NCBI RefSeq assembly: GCF_002179965.1
Contig: NZ_NGUQ01000007.1
Span: forward strand, 744,001-808,000
Source: Pandoraea sp. PE-S2T-3
GTDB taxonomy: Bacteria > Pseudomonadota > Gammaproteobacteria > Burkholderiales > Burkholderiaceae
Length of the DNA stretch: 64,000 nt
Direction: 5' to 3'
Each line of letters starts with the position of its first letter. Within the stretch, counting starts at the first letter, position 1. A model generated the notes under the pieces. It saw only the letters and a program-made list of their open reading frames with translations. It was not told the DNA's origin and made no database searches. Made by a program: the position numbers and the translations under genes. Of the stretch, positions 45,662 through 52,709 are shown one piece after another.

Positions 45662-45681
45662 GGCGTGGCAGATGCCACGCC
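45662..45681 (+). other. Intercistronic hairpin between the two translocator genes
   Basis: GGCGTGGC and GCCACGCC form a perfect eight-pair stem around AGAT, 25 bases after the SseC-like stop. No T tract follows. It may set the ratio of the major to the minor translocator by partial termination or mRNA protection. Confidence 0.5.
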
Positions 45682-45702
45682 ATTCTTATGATGGAGTTTG
45701 AT

Positions 45703-46341
45703 ATGACGCTTCGCACCTCCTCGATGTCACCGGCAGCCTCGGTTCAGCGCGACACCGCGCTCGAAGACGAGCGCCCGCCGGTACCGTCGTCCCTCAGAGA
45801 CAAACCGGATGGTCTTGCACTGCTGCGCATGCTGCACAAGCTCTTCGTCACGATGCGCACGGAAGAGCGCAACGTCGATCAGTCGTTCCGCACCCGTCAC
45901 GATGTGATCGTGTTCGAGAGGGCACAAACCGCGCGGCAGGAGAAATACAACGCCAACAAGAAGCACTACAGCTCGGGGATGTCGTCAGCGGGCGGCGGTC
46001 TGGGTGCCGGTCTCTTTTCGCTGGTCGGAGGCGCCGGTGGCGCGGTGGCCGGTTTCAAGGGCATGGGGGATATCGCACGCATCGGCAGCGATATTACGAA
46101 CGGTATGGGCACGACGATCAAACACGGCATTGATTTCAAAGCCAACAACGAGTCGTTTGCAGGACGCGATAACGATGTGCTTGGCGAGTTCGAAACCTCG
46201 CTGACCGACGAGACCCGCCGTTCCAACGATCGGCTGCGTCAGCGTATCGAGGCGAGCAGCGCAGACATTCGCGAGAAGTCTCAGGCAATGCTCAGTATGT
46301 GGGGGCAGCAGGTCGTCAAAATGTACGAGTCCATTCGGTAA
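45703..46341 (+). CDS. SctB-type minor translocator (SseD/YopD/EspB-like)
   Basis: A 212-residue protein without Sec signal. It has a helical N-terminal part with LALLRMLHKLFVTMRTEERN, a Gly/Ala-rich hydrophobic segment (about 97-120, GGGLGAGLFSLVGGAGGAVA) and a C-terminal helical domain (about 155-212) with DETRRSNDRLRQRIEASSAD. One membrane segment plus a C-terminal amphipathic coiled coil is the SctB layout. I choose ATG 45703 with GGAG six bases upstream; ATG 45688 in the same frame has no ribosome binding site. It pairs with the SctE-type protein upstream. Confidence 0.72.
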   Translation: MTLRTSSMSPAASVQRDTALEDERPPVPSSLRDKPDGLALLRMLHKLFVTMRTEERNVDQSFRTRHDVIVFERAQTARQEKYNANKKHYSSGMSSAGGGLGAGLFSLVGGAGGAVAGFKGMGDIARIGSDITNGMGTTIKHGIDFKANNESFAGRDNDVLGEFETSLTDETRRSNDRLRQRIEASSADIREKSQAMLSMWGQQVVKMYESIR

Positions 46342-46345
46342 CCCA

Positions 46346-46789
46346 ATGAGAACTTGCGAGCGCGCTGTTGCGGCATTCTTCCGGACCCATCGCTTTTCAG
46401 CCAACGTCGAAGTCTGCGAGCGCACGCGAGTCGAGGTGGGGCATCGTGTCGACGACGGTGTGCTGTCGCTCTGTCATCGCCTGGATAAGGTGGCCGCCGG
46501 GACCGTGCTGACGGTCACCGATTTCAGGCTCGGGCCGGAGGCCACCACCAGCGAACTCGTGGTGCGTCGTTTCTGTCGACTGATCCGGATGTTGCTGCGC
46601 ACGGTACCGCATGTGACCTACGTGCGCGGCATGATCCTGCCCGGTGTGAGCGATGCGCATCGGCGCGACACGCGCCAGCGGCTCGCCGCCGTCCTTGAAC
46701 GCGAAGGGGCGTTCTGGCGCGAGGAGGACGGCGACCGTTGGCTGGTATTTTGTCGCTCAGGCAGCGAGCCAGCGCTGGGCCTGCGTTGA
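46346..46789 (+). CDS. Hypothetical protein, SseE-position gene
   Basis: A 147-residue soluble protein, Arg/Val-rich, of mixed alpha/beta character (LTVTDFRLGPEATTSELVVR, LLRTVPHVTYVRGMILPG). It starts five bases after the SctB-like stop and is the last gene of the operon. SPI-2 has sseE (about 137 residues) here, but I see no decisive sequence match. Its last 33 bases overlap the convergent chemoreceptor gene. Confidence 0.5.
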   Translation: MRTCERAVAAFFRTHRFSANVEVCERTRVEVGHRVDDGVLSLCHRLDKVAAGTVLTVTDFRLGPEATTSELVVRRFCRLIRMLLRTVPHVTYVRGMILPGVSDAHRRDTRQRLAAVLEREGAFWREEDGDRWLVFCRSGSEPALGLR

Positions 46790-47962
46790 AGTCTCAATCT
46801 CGGACACTACCGCGTTCGACGCATCATGCGCGGGCGATGCCGGCACCGGCGAAGCAGACAGCACCCCTTTGGTGCGTATGTCCCGCAATGCAGCGTCGTC
46901 GTCCCATTGCTGCACCACGCCGTACCATCCCAATCCCTCATAAGTCTCGTAGCCCGGCGTGAGCGCATAGCCGACGAGGCCATCCTCGTCTGCCTCTCCC
47001 GCATCCCCGGCGTGATAGAAACCGGTCGATGCCGACACGCCGTCGCGCGGTCTGCGCAGACTGAAGCGCTCCAGCAATATCCCCTCGCCATCGCTCGACG
47101 CCAACACACGATGCTCCGCATCGAGCAGCAGGCATCGCGTACGCGCGCGTTCGTCAGGCAGCAGCGGGACCCCTTGCACGACGGCCTTCGCCTGCGGTGC
47201 CCAATCGAAGAAGATCCCCAGCGCGCCGAGCGGCGCGCCATGCGTTTCGCCCGCCTCTCGAATCGCCGTTGCATAGGTCGCGACTTCGGCGTTGTGCAGG
47301 AGCTTTGCGCGACGCACGTCGAACGCGGCATAGTCGGCACCGCTCGGGGTGTTCATCGCCTTGAGAAACCACGGGTGGCGCGAGGCATCAGACCCGATCA
47401 CGCCGGGATAGCGATCAGGGCGGCCGTTGGCAACGATACGTCCGTCGGCATCCGCCACCCAGAGATCGAGATACACCGTGTAACTGTCGAGAATCACGCC
47501 AAGGCGTCGGCACGCATGGCGCGCCGCTTCAGGCGATGGCTCGCTCAGAACATCGACGAGGGCCGCGTCGGTGGCCCACCAGCGCACGTCGCATGAGCGC
47601 TCGTAGAGGTTGCGGTCGATGATCTCGATCATGTGATGCGCAAGGTCGGCCAGACGCTGCCCGCGATGCTGTTCCAACTGACCGATCATGCTGTCGCCCA
47701 GCGCCGATAGCTCGGTTAGCGAGCCGGCCAGCTCAGTCGTCAGATCCCCGGCAATCGTCGTGATGCGCTCGGAGACATGTTTCACTTCGTTGGCGACGAC
47801 GGCGAATCCCCGTCCCGCGTCGCCCGCACGAGCGGCTTCGATGAGCGCATTGAGCGCGAGGTACTTGGTCTCCCGGGTGATGTGGGCGATGGTTGCGATC
47901 TTGTCGTCGGCAATGTTCTTAACGCTGTGGGCCAACTCGACGATTCTCTCCGGTGCTGCCAT
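46757..47962 (-). CDS. Soluble chemoreceptor with N-terminal signalling domain and C-terminal cache-like sensor
   Basis: A 401-residue protein without transmembrane helices. Residues 1-75 contain the conserved methyl-accepting chemotaxis hairpin tip LALNALIEAARAGDAGRGFA followed by VVANEVKHVSERI, which contacts CheA and CheW. The rest (about 130-385) looks like a cache/PAS-type sensor (DLWVADADGRIVANGRPDRY, HPWFLKAMNT, LGALGIFFDW). The order signalling-then-sensor is inverted relative to classical receptors, and the signalling region is very short. ATG 47962 is chosen; a longer frame exists. Confidence 0.8.
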   Translation of the reverse strand: MAAPERIVELAHSVKNIADDKIATIAHITRETKYLALNALIEAARAGDAGRGFAVVANEVKHVSERITTIAGDLTTELAGSLTELSALGDSMIGQLEQHRGQRLADLAHHMIEIIDRNLYERSCDVRWWATDAALVDVLSEPSPEAARHACRRLGVILDSYTVYLDLWVADADGRIVANGRPDRYPGVIGSDASRHPWFLKAMNTPSGADYAAFDVRRAKLLHNAEVATYATAIREAGETHGAPLGALGIFFDWAPQAKAVVQGVPLLPDERARTRCLLLDAEHRVLASSDGEGILLERFSLRRPRDGVSASTGFYHAGDAGEADEDGLVGYALTPGYETYEGLGWYGVVQQWDDDAALRDIRTKGVLSASPVPASPAHDASNAVVSEIETSTQAQRWLAA

Positions 47963-48087
47963 GAACGATCTCCCAAACGTGCGCTGCGTTGTGGTGTCAC
48001 ACGGACTACACGAGATGTCATGCAAGCCTCGTGCCAACGCAGCCCTTCGCACGTTATGGATATTCAGGAGTCACGACGATTCAGGGT
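47963..48087. other. Short intergenic gap, minus-strand neighbours
   Basis: 125 bases between two minus-strand genes; presumably the promoter of the chemoreceptor gene. I see no convincing element. Confidence 0.3.
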
Positions 48088-49554
48088 TCAGGGCAGCATG
48101 CCGAGCACGCGCCACCAGAGGTAATCGAGCGGGAACAGCAGCACCAGCGTGATGACGGTCATGACGACGGTCAGCCGCGTGCCGTCGCGCATGGTGGCGC
48201 CCCCGAGATGCATGGCGATCATCATCGGCGGGCTCTGGTACGGCAGCAGTGCTGTGGAGAACACCGGCACCTGCAACATCAGCACGGTGTAGAGCGGCAG
48301 GCCACTGGCGGTAGAGAGTTGTCCGGCAAGCGGTGTGAGTACCGCCGGCAGCCCCGGTAACGTGGCCACCAGGCCGATGGCCGCACCGATGGCGATCAAC
48401 CACGCGGCATTGATGACCGGCGTGCCCGGCACCATGCCGACGGCGTCGAGACATAACCGTGCAAGTTTTTCCCCCAGACCGGTGTCTGCCACGACCGCGC
48501 CCATGCCGAGAAAGCCCGCCACGTAGATCAACGGCGTGATGTGCATCTGCTCGGTGAAGGTCTTCGGCGTGACGATGTGAATGGCAGGCAGCAAGCAGAT
48601 GATGGCCGCAGCGACAGAGATCCACGCGGGCGAGATGCCGTGCCATGCGTCGGTGGCGAAGCCGGCAAGCGCCAGCGCCAGCAAGACCGACAAGCGCCGC
48701 GCATCGGTCGACAGCGGCGGTGCGACGGCGTCCTTCGTGTTCTCGAGCGGACCGTTATCGGGAAAGAGGCGACAGATCACCCACACCAGAATCACGGCCT
48801 TGAGCGCGCCGAGCACCGGGAAGTGCAGCAAGAGATACGGCGCGTAGTGCAGCTTCACACCGTAGAACGAGTCGGCCGCGCCCATCAACACGCTGTTGGG
48901 AATGTTAGCGGGCAGGATCGTCGTGGGGGGCATGTAGCTGGCGGCCGCGACGGTCATGACGAGCCCCGTGCGGCCACGTCGTCCCTCCGTGAGTCCGATG
49001 CGATCGGCGAGTGCCAGCACGATGGGGATGAGCAACAAGATGCGGCCGGTCGTGGAAGGCATCACGAACGCGAGGCCCACGCACGCGACCATCACAGACG
49101 CGACATAGCGCGGGTATGTCGGGCGCTTGAGCGCGAAGAGCGTCGCGGCGAGTTTCGTGCCGAGGCCGGTCGTGCGCACGGCAATGCCGGTGACGGCGCC
49201 GCCGAACACCAGCCACCACGCTGCCGAGTGGAAGCCCGCGAAGATGACTTCGGGCTTCGCGACGTGCAGCAACACCGCCAGCAGAAAGAACGTCAGCGTG
49301 GTGATCGGCTCGGGGAACAGCCCGAACGCCCATGCGCCGATGGTGAACAGCACGAGCACGGCCGCCTGCGCGGCGGTCGGCGTCAGACCCAGCATGGTGC
49401 TGCCGTGGCTGGCGGCCCACAGCGCGAGCGCCAGCAGGATATAGACGCCGTAGCCGGAGAGGGCGCGGGCCTGCGCTTTCAGGCGATCGCGGCGAAGGGT
49501 TTCCGCAGGACGGGACGGGGTGACGGGCGAGTGTTGCGGCGAAGCATCGGTCAT
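48088..49554 (-). CDS. SLC13/DASS-family anion permease
   Basis: A 488-residue membrane protein with about 12 helices. The family's nucleation motifs are visible: GLAFVMPSTTGRILLLIP near the middle of the first half and YMPPTTILPANIPNSVLMGA, with the second copy AIGLVATLPGLPAVLTPLAG. DASS proteins import di- or tricarboxylates or sulfate with Na+; the substrate is not evident. It is divergent from the AraC gene at 49739, with a tandem repeat between them. Confidence 0.85.
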   Translation of the reverse strand: MTDASPQHSPVTPSRPAETLRRDRLKAQARALSGYGVYILLALALWAASHGSTMLGLTPTAAQAAVLVLFTIGAWAFGLFPEPITTLTFFLLAVLLHVAKPEVIFAGFHSAAWWLVFGGAVTGIAVRTTGLGTKLAATLFALKRPTYPRYVASVMVACVGLAFVMPSTTGRILLLIPIVLALADRIGLTEGRRGRTGLVMTVAAASYMPPTTILPANIPNSVLMGAADSFYGVKLHYAPYLLLHFPVLGALKAVILVWVICRLFPDNGPLENTKDAVAPPLSTDARRLSVLLALALAGFATDAWHGISPAWISVAAAIICLLPAIHIVTPKTFTEQMHITPLIYVAGFLGMGAVVADTGLGEKLARLCLDAVGMVPGTPVINAAWLIAIGAAIGLVATLPGLPAVLTPLAGQLSTASGLPLYTVLMLQVPVFSTALLPYQSPPMMIAMHLGGATMRDGTRLTVVMTVITLVLLFPLDYLWWRVLGMLP

Positions 49555-49588
49555 GGCGCTTGTCGTTTTGATGATGGGCCAGAGAATC

Positions 49589-49638
49589 GGTGTTGCTCGG
49601 TGTTGCTCGGTGTTGCTCGGTATTGCTAGGTATTGCCG
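49589..49638. repeat. Five 10-base tandem repeats in a divergent promoter region
   Basis: Three exact GGTGTTGCTC units (49589-49618) are followed by two variants, GGTATTGCTA and GGTATTGCCG. The unit length equals one helical turn of DNA. The array lies 35 bases upstream of the permease start and 100 bases upstream of the AraC-type gene. Confidence 0.85.
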
Positions 49639-49738
49639 CCCGCGATGGCACAGTGGCTTGCGTCGGCGCGGGCATGCCGTATCCTAGCGACTCATCGGGG
49701 GCTACGTCACCCCGATCCGGACAAATACCAACGCGAAT

Positions 49739-50551
49739 ATGCCACGCCCCCCGCGCGCCTCAGCGGCGCGCCCGAACTTCTTCCCGATGCCGCGCACCGC
49801 GCCGAGCGCCGACGTGCCGGTCATCGCGCATCTGCGCACGCCGCCCGCTGACGCACTCATCGAATCGCATCGCCACCCGTGGGGACAGTTGATCTTTCCG
49901 CTGCGTGGCGGCCTGCGCATTAACGCAGGCAACACCAGTCTGATCGCCCCGATCTTTCGCGCGGCGTGGGTGCCGGCGGAAATGCTGCATGAAGTGGCGG
50001 CACTGGGCGTCGCCGAGTTCTATGCGTTGTATCTGTGGCCCGAAGCGTCGCCGCTACCGGCTGACCGGTGCGTGGTGATCGAAGCATCGCCGCTGATGCG
50101 CGATCTGGCGGCAGCGCTGGCAGGCGATATGCCAGTGACGGATCGCCGCCATGGGTTGATCACGTCTTTACTGCTTGAAGAGTTGCGCGTCGCGCCGCCC
50201 GTCTCGCTCGATTTGCAGATGCCGACCGACCGGCGCTTGCGGCTGCTGTGTGACGCGTTGATGGAACAACCCGATGACGATCGGTCGTTGGCGCAATGGG
50301 CATCGGAAGTGGGGGCCTCGGAGCGCACACTCGCGCGCTTGTTCAGCACGGAACTCGGGACGAGTTTCGGCACGTGGCGGCAGCAGGTGAGACTGGCGCG
50401 GGCTGTCGACTGGATTGCGCGCGGCGTGCCGGTGGCAAGCGTTGCGGCACGTCTGGGTTATGCGAACCCGGCTGCGTTCTCGGCCATGTTCCGGCGCGCG
50501 TTGGGCGTGTCGCCGCGCGAATTCACGCGTGAGGGGAAGACGAAGGCATGA
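49739..50551 (+). CDS. AraC-family transcriptional regulator with N-terminal cupin
   Basis: A 270-residue regulator. The N-terminal cupin (about 30-130) contains IESHRHPWGQLIFPLRGGL; the C-terminal AraC DNA-binding domain has two helix-turn-helices, ASEVGASERTLARLFSTELG and ASVAARLGYANPAAFSAMFR, ending GVSPREFTRE. It resembles the NimR type. It overlaps the GIY-YIG gene by ATGA and is divergent from the permease gene, which it may control. An internal ATG at 49787 is an alternative start. Confidence 0.9.
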   Translation: MPRPPRASAARPNFFPMPRTAPSADVPVIAHLRTPPADALIESHRHPWGQLIFPLRGGLRINAGNTSLIAPIFRAAWVPAEMLHEVAALGVAEFYALYLWPEASPLPADRCVVIEASPLMRDLAAALAGDMPVTDRRHGLITSLLLEELRVAPPVSLDLQMPTDRRLRLLCDALMEQPDDDRSLAQWASEVGASERTLARLFSTELGTSFGTWRQQVRLARAVDWIARGVPVASVAARLGYANPAAFSAMFRRALGVSPREFTREGKTKA

Positions 50552-50904
50552 CCGGCACACCCTCCCCCAAACCGTGGTTTCTCTATTTGCTCGAGTGCGC
50601 GGGCGGGCGCATCTACACCGGTATCACGGTCGATGTTCAGGCGCGCTACGCCGCACACGTGGCGGGTAAAGGGGCGCGCTTCACACGCGCCCACCCGCCG
50701 TCGGGCATTTTGTTGTCGATGGATTTTGCGGACCGCTCCGCAGCGTCGCGCGCAGAGTATCGGGTGAAGCAGTTGAGTGCGACGCAAAAGCGCGCGCTGA
50801 TTGCGGGGACGCTGGTCGTGGATTTCGGCGTGAGCGATGCAGCGGCGCCGCCGAAGACACCGCGCCGCCGCAAAGTCACGGCACCAGACGCGCCTGTCGA
50901 ATGA
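50548..50904 (+). CDS. GIY-YIG domain nuclease-like protein
   Basis: A 118-residue protein of the UPF0213/YhbQ type. The domain begins FLYLLECAGGRIYTGITVD (GIY replaced by FLYLLEC, then YTG for YIG) and has RYAAHVAGKGARFTRAHPP, with the catalytic Arg and later Glu in SRAEYRVKQL. The family is linked to DNA repair or processing. A Pro/Arg/Lys-rich tail follows residue 90. Its last 29 bases overlap the convergent serine hydrolase gene. Confidence 0.88.
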   Translation: MTGTPSPKPWFLYLLECAGGRIYTGITVDVQARYAAHVAGKGARFTRAHPPSGILLSMDFADRSAASRAEYRVKQLSATQKRALIAGTLVVDFGVSDAAAPPKTPRRRKVTAPDAPVE

Positions 50905-52237
50905 TCTTGCGCACGTCGCGCTGAATCGCGCCGAATTGCCCGCGCGGCGGAATCGGCGAGACCACCAGCGCCCAGCTATCTCCCGGCACCGTCTTTTCGA
51001 CCACCGTGTAGTAGGTGGACTGCGTGCGGAAGAAGTCGGCGATGCCGTCGTGACTGATCCGGTAACTGCGATCTCCCGAACCGGGCACGAGAAACACGCC
51101 CAGCGTGTAGAAGATGTCGCGATCCGGATTGATTGGCCCGGCCTGCTTGTCGAGCAGCATCGCGCGCAGTGTCTTCTCGGTCAGCAGACTCGGACGGCGA
51201 ATGTCGAACACGCGCCACACCTTGAGCAGTGCCGAGGTCGACATCTGCCAGCCCGCGAACGGCGCCAGAAGCCGCCAGCTTTCAGGCAGCGTTGCGTCGG
51301 CAATGCCGAGCGGGCCAAAGATGTTCTTCTCGCAGAAATCTTTGTAGTCGGTGCCCGACACGGCTTCGATCACCATCCCGAGCAATAGATACGAGACGTT
51401 CGAATAGACGAAGTCGGTCTTGCCCGTGGAGTGACCGGCGTCGCCCGCATCGAGATAGTTGAAGAAGTCAGAGCTGCCGCCCACACGACGAATCGCCAGC
51501 CCGCTATACAACCCGTTGACGGGGTCGTTGTAGCCATTGGTCGCGAGACCGGCGCGATGCGCCAGCAGACGCCGCACGCTCAGGTCGCGAAGGCTCGGGT
51601 CGAGCGGTTTGCCGTGTTCCTTGGAATAGGCGTCGAGCAGCTCGCCCAGCTTGGCGTCGAGCGAGAGCTTGCCCTGCTGCACGAGCAGCGCGATGCCGAT
51701 GGCGGTGACCGATTTCGACAGACTGGCCACCGGCAGCATCCGCGAGGCGTCGTCGCCCGGCGTGGCCGCTTCGAGCGGCGCGCCGCCATCGGTTTCCGAG
51801 CGCAGCCAGACGTGCGACAGGTTGTAGCGCTCTTTGAGTTGCGCCACGCCCTGCGTGATGGTCGACTGCCCGATCGGCACGGCCGGTGTAATGGGCACCG
51901 AGCCACCGGTCGAGGGCAGTGCAACGACAGCGCCTGCTCCACTGGAGGCACTGTTGGCACTGTTGGCACTGCTGGCGGTTGTTGCCGCCGCTGAATTGTT
52001 CTGCGCAAGCGCATTGACTGCCGTCAGCAGGGTCGCCGCGCCAATCAGCGCGGCCGCCACCAGACCCCGGAAGGACTGGCGCGGTTTCACATCGGTCGTA
52101 TCGCCAACATCGGCAACACGCGTCAAACGCGCGCCGATACGCGATACGCCGCACAACACGTCGCGCGACATGCAACGCAACGCCTCATGCGTGGTCAAAC
52201 GTGCCCCTGCCGCCCGGCGGTGCCGAACGACGTACAT
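50876..52237 (-). CDS. Beta-lactamase-family serine hydrolase (class C-like)
   Basis: A 453-residue penicillin-binding-protein-like hydrolase. The active-site motifs are SLSK (172-175, S-x-x-K), a YSN triad (FVYSNVSYLLLG) and a third motif likely at SHDG. A hydrophobic segment at about residues 57-78 would anchor or export it; before the catalytic domain there is a low-complexity Ser/Asn/Ala linker. The start at 52237 has GGGGGGAA upstream; a GTG at 52090 would instead place the hydrophobic segment at the very N-terminus as a classic signal peptide. Substrate is unknown. Confidence 0.82.
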   Translation of the reverse strand: MYVVRHRRAAGARLTTHEALRCMSRDVLCGVSRIGARLTRVADVGDTTDVKPRQSFRGLVAAALIGAATLLTAVNALAQNNSAAATTASSANSANSASSGAGAVVALPSTGGSVPITPAVPIGQSTITQGVAQLKERYNLSHVWLRSETDGGAPLEAATPGDDASRMLPVASLSKSVTAIGIALLVQQGKLSLDAKLGELLDAYSKEHGKPLDPSLRDLSVRRLLAHRAGLATNGYNDPVNGLYSGLAIRRVGGSSDFFNYLDAGDAGHSTGKTDFVYSNVSYLLLGMVIEAVSGTDYKDFCEKNIFGPLGIADATLPESWRLLAPFAGWQMSTSALLKVWRVFDIRRPSLLTEKTLRAMLLDKQAGPINPDRDIFYTLGVFLVPGSGDRSYRISHDGIADFFRTQSTYYTVVEKTVPGDSWALVVSPIPPRGQFGAIQRDVRKIIRQARLVP

Positions 52238-52709
52238 TGTTAATTCCCCCCGCGCACGATCCGATGGACATCAACTCAACTCTCTTCGGAGTCGGAATGG
52301 TTCGGGGTGCGCACTTGCCGCTTTGCGGCGCTCTTCAATGTTGATCGAAGTCTAGAAAAACTTCGTGTAAATACCTAGCAAAAGGCCAGCATTTTACATT
52401 AAGTTGCACATATCGCCAAAAATCACCCATAGCCAAACGCAATCGCAGCCGCCCAGCCCCGAAGACTCGGGCGCGGCGGCCGACGCGTAGTCGCTATTGC
52501 ACGCCGAGAACTCTCTCGTCTCGCGAGACAACCTCCGCAAATGCCCGTCTGATAAGGCTTTGCGGCTTACCGAGTCGATCTGTCAGCGCCACACCGACAA
52601 GACCTGTCACGTTTCGCGGTGTAATCTATCGGCTACTGGCTCCGACTCGCCCACAGGCCCTAGGGGCGGCGTCTGATGGCGTCGTACCGGCCGAAGGATC
52701 GACCGATAC
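52238..52709. other. Divergent intergenic region before mprF
   Basis: A 472-base gap with no supported gene. The AT-rich part at about 52340-52430 contains the dyad CGAAGT-N8-ACTTCG (52346-52365) and is the likely promoter region of the serine hydrolase; the mprF promoter probably lies in the second half. I cannot assign boxes with confidence. Confidence 0.4.
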
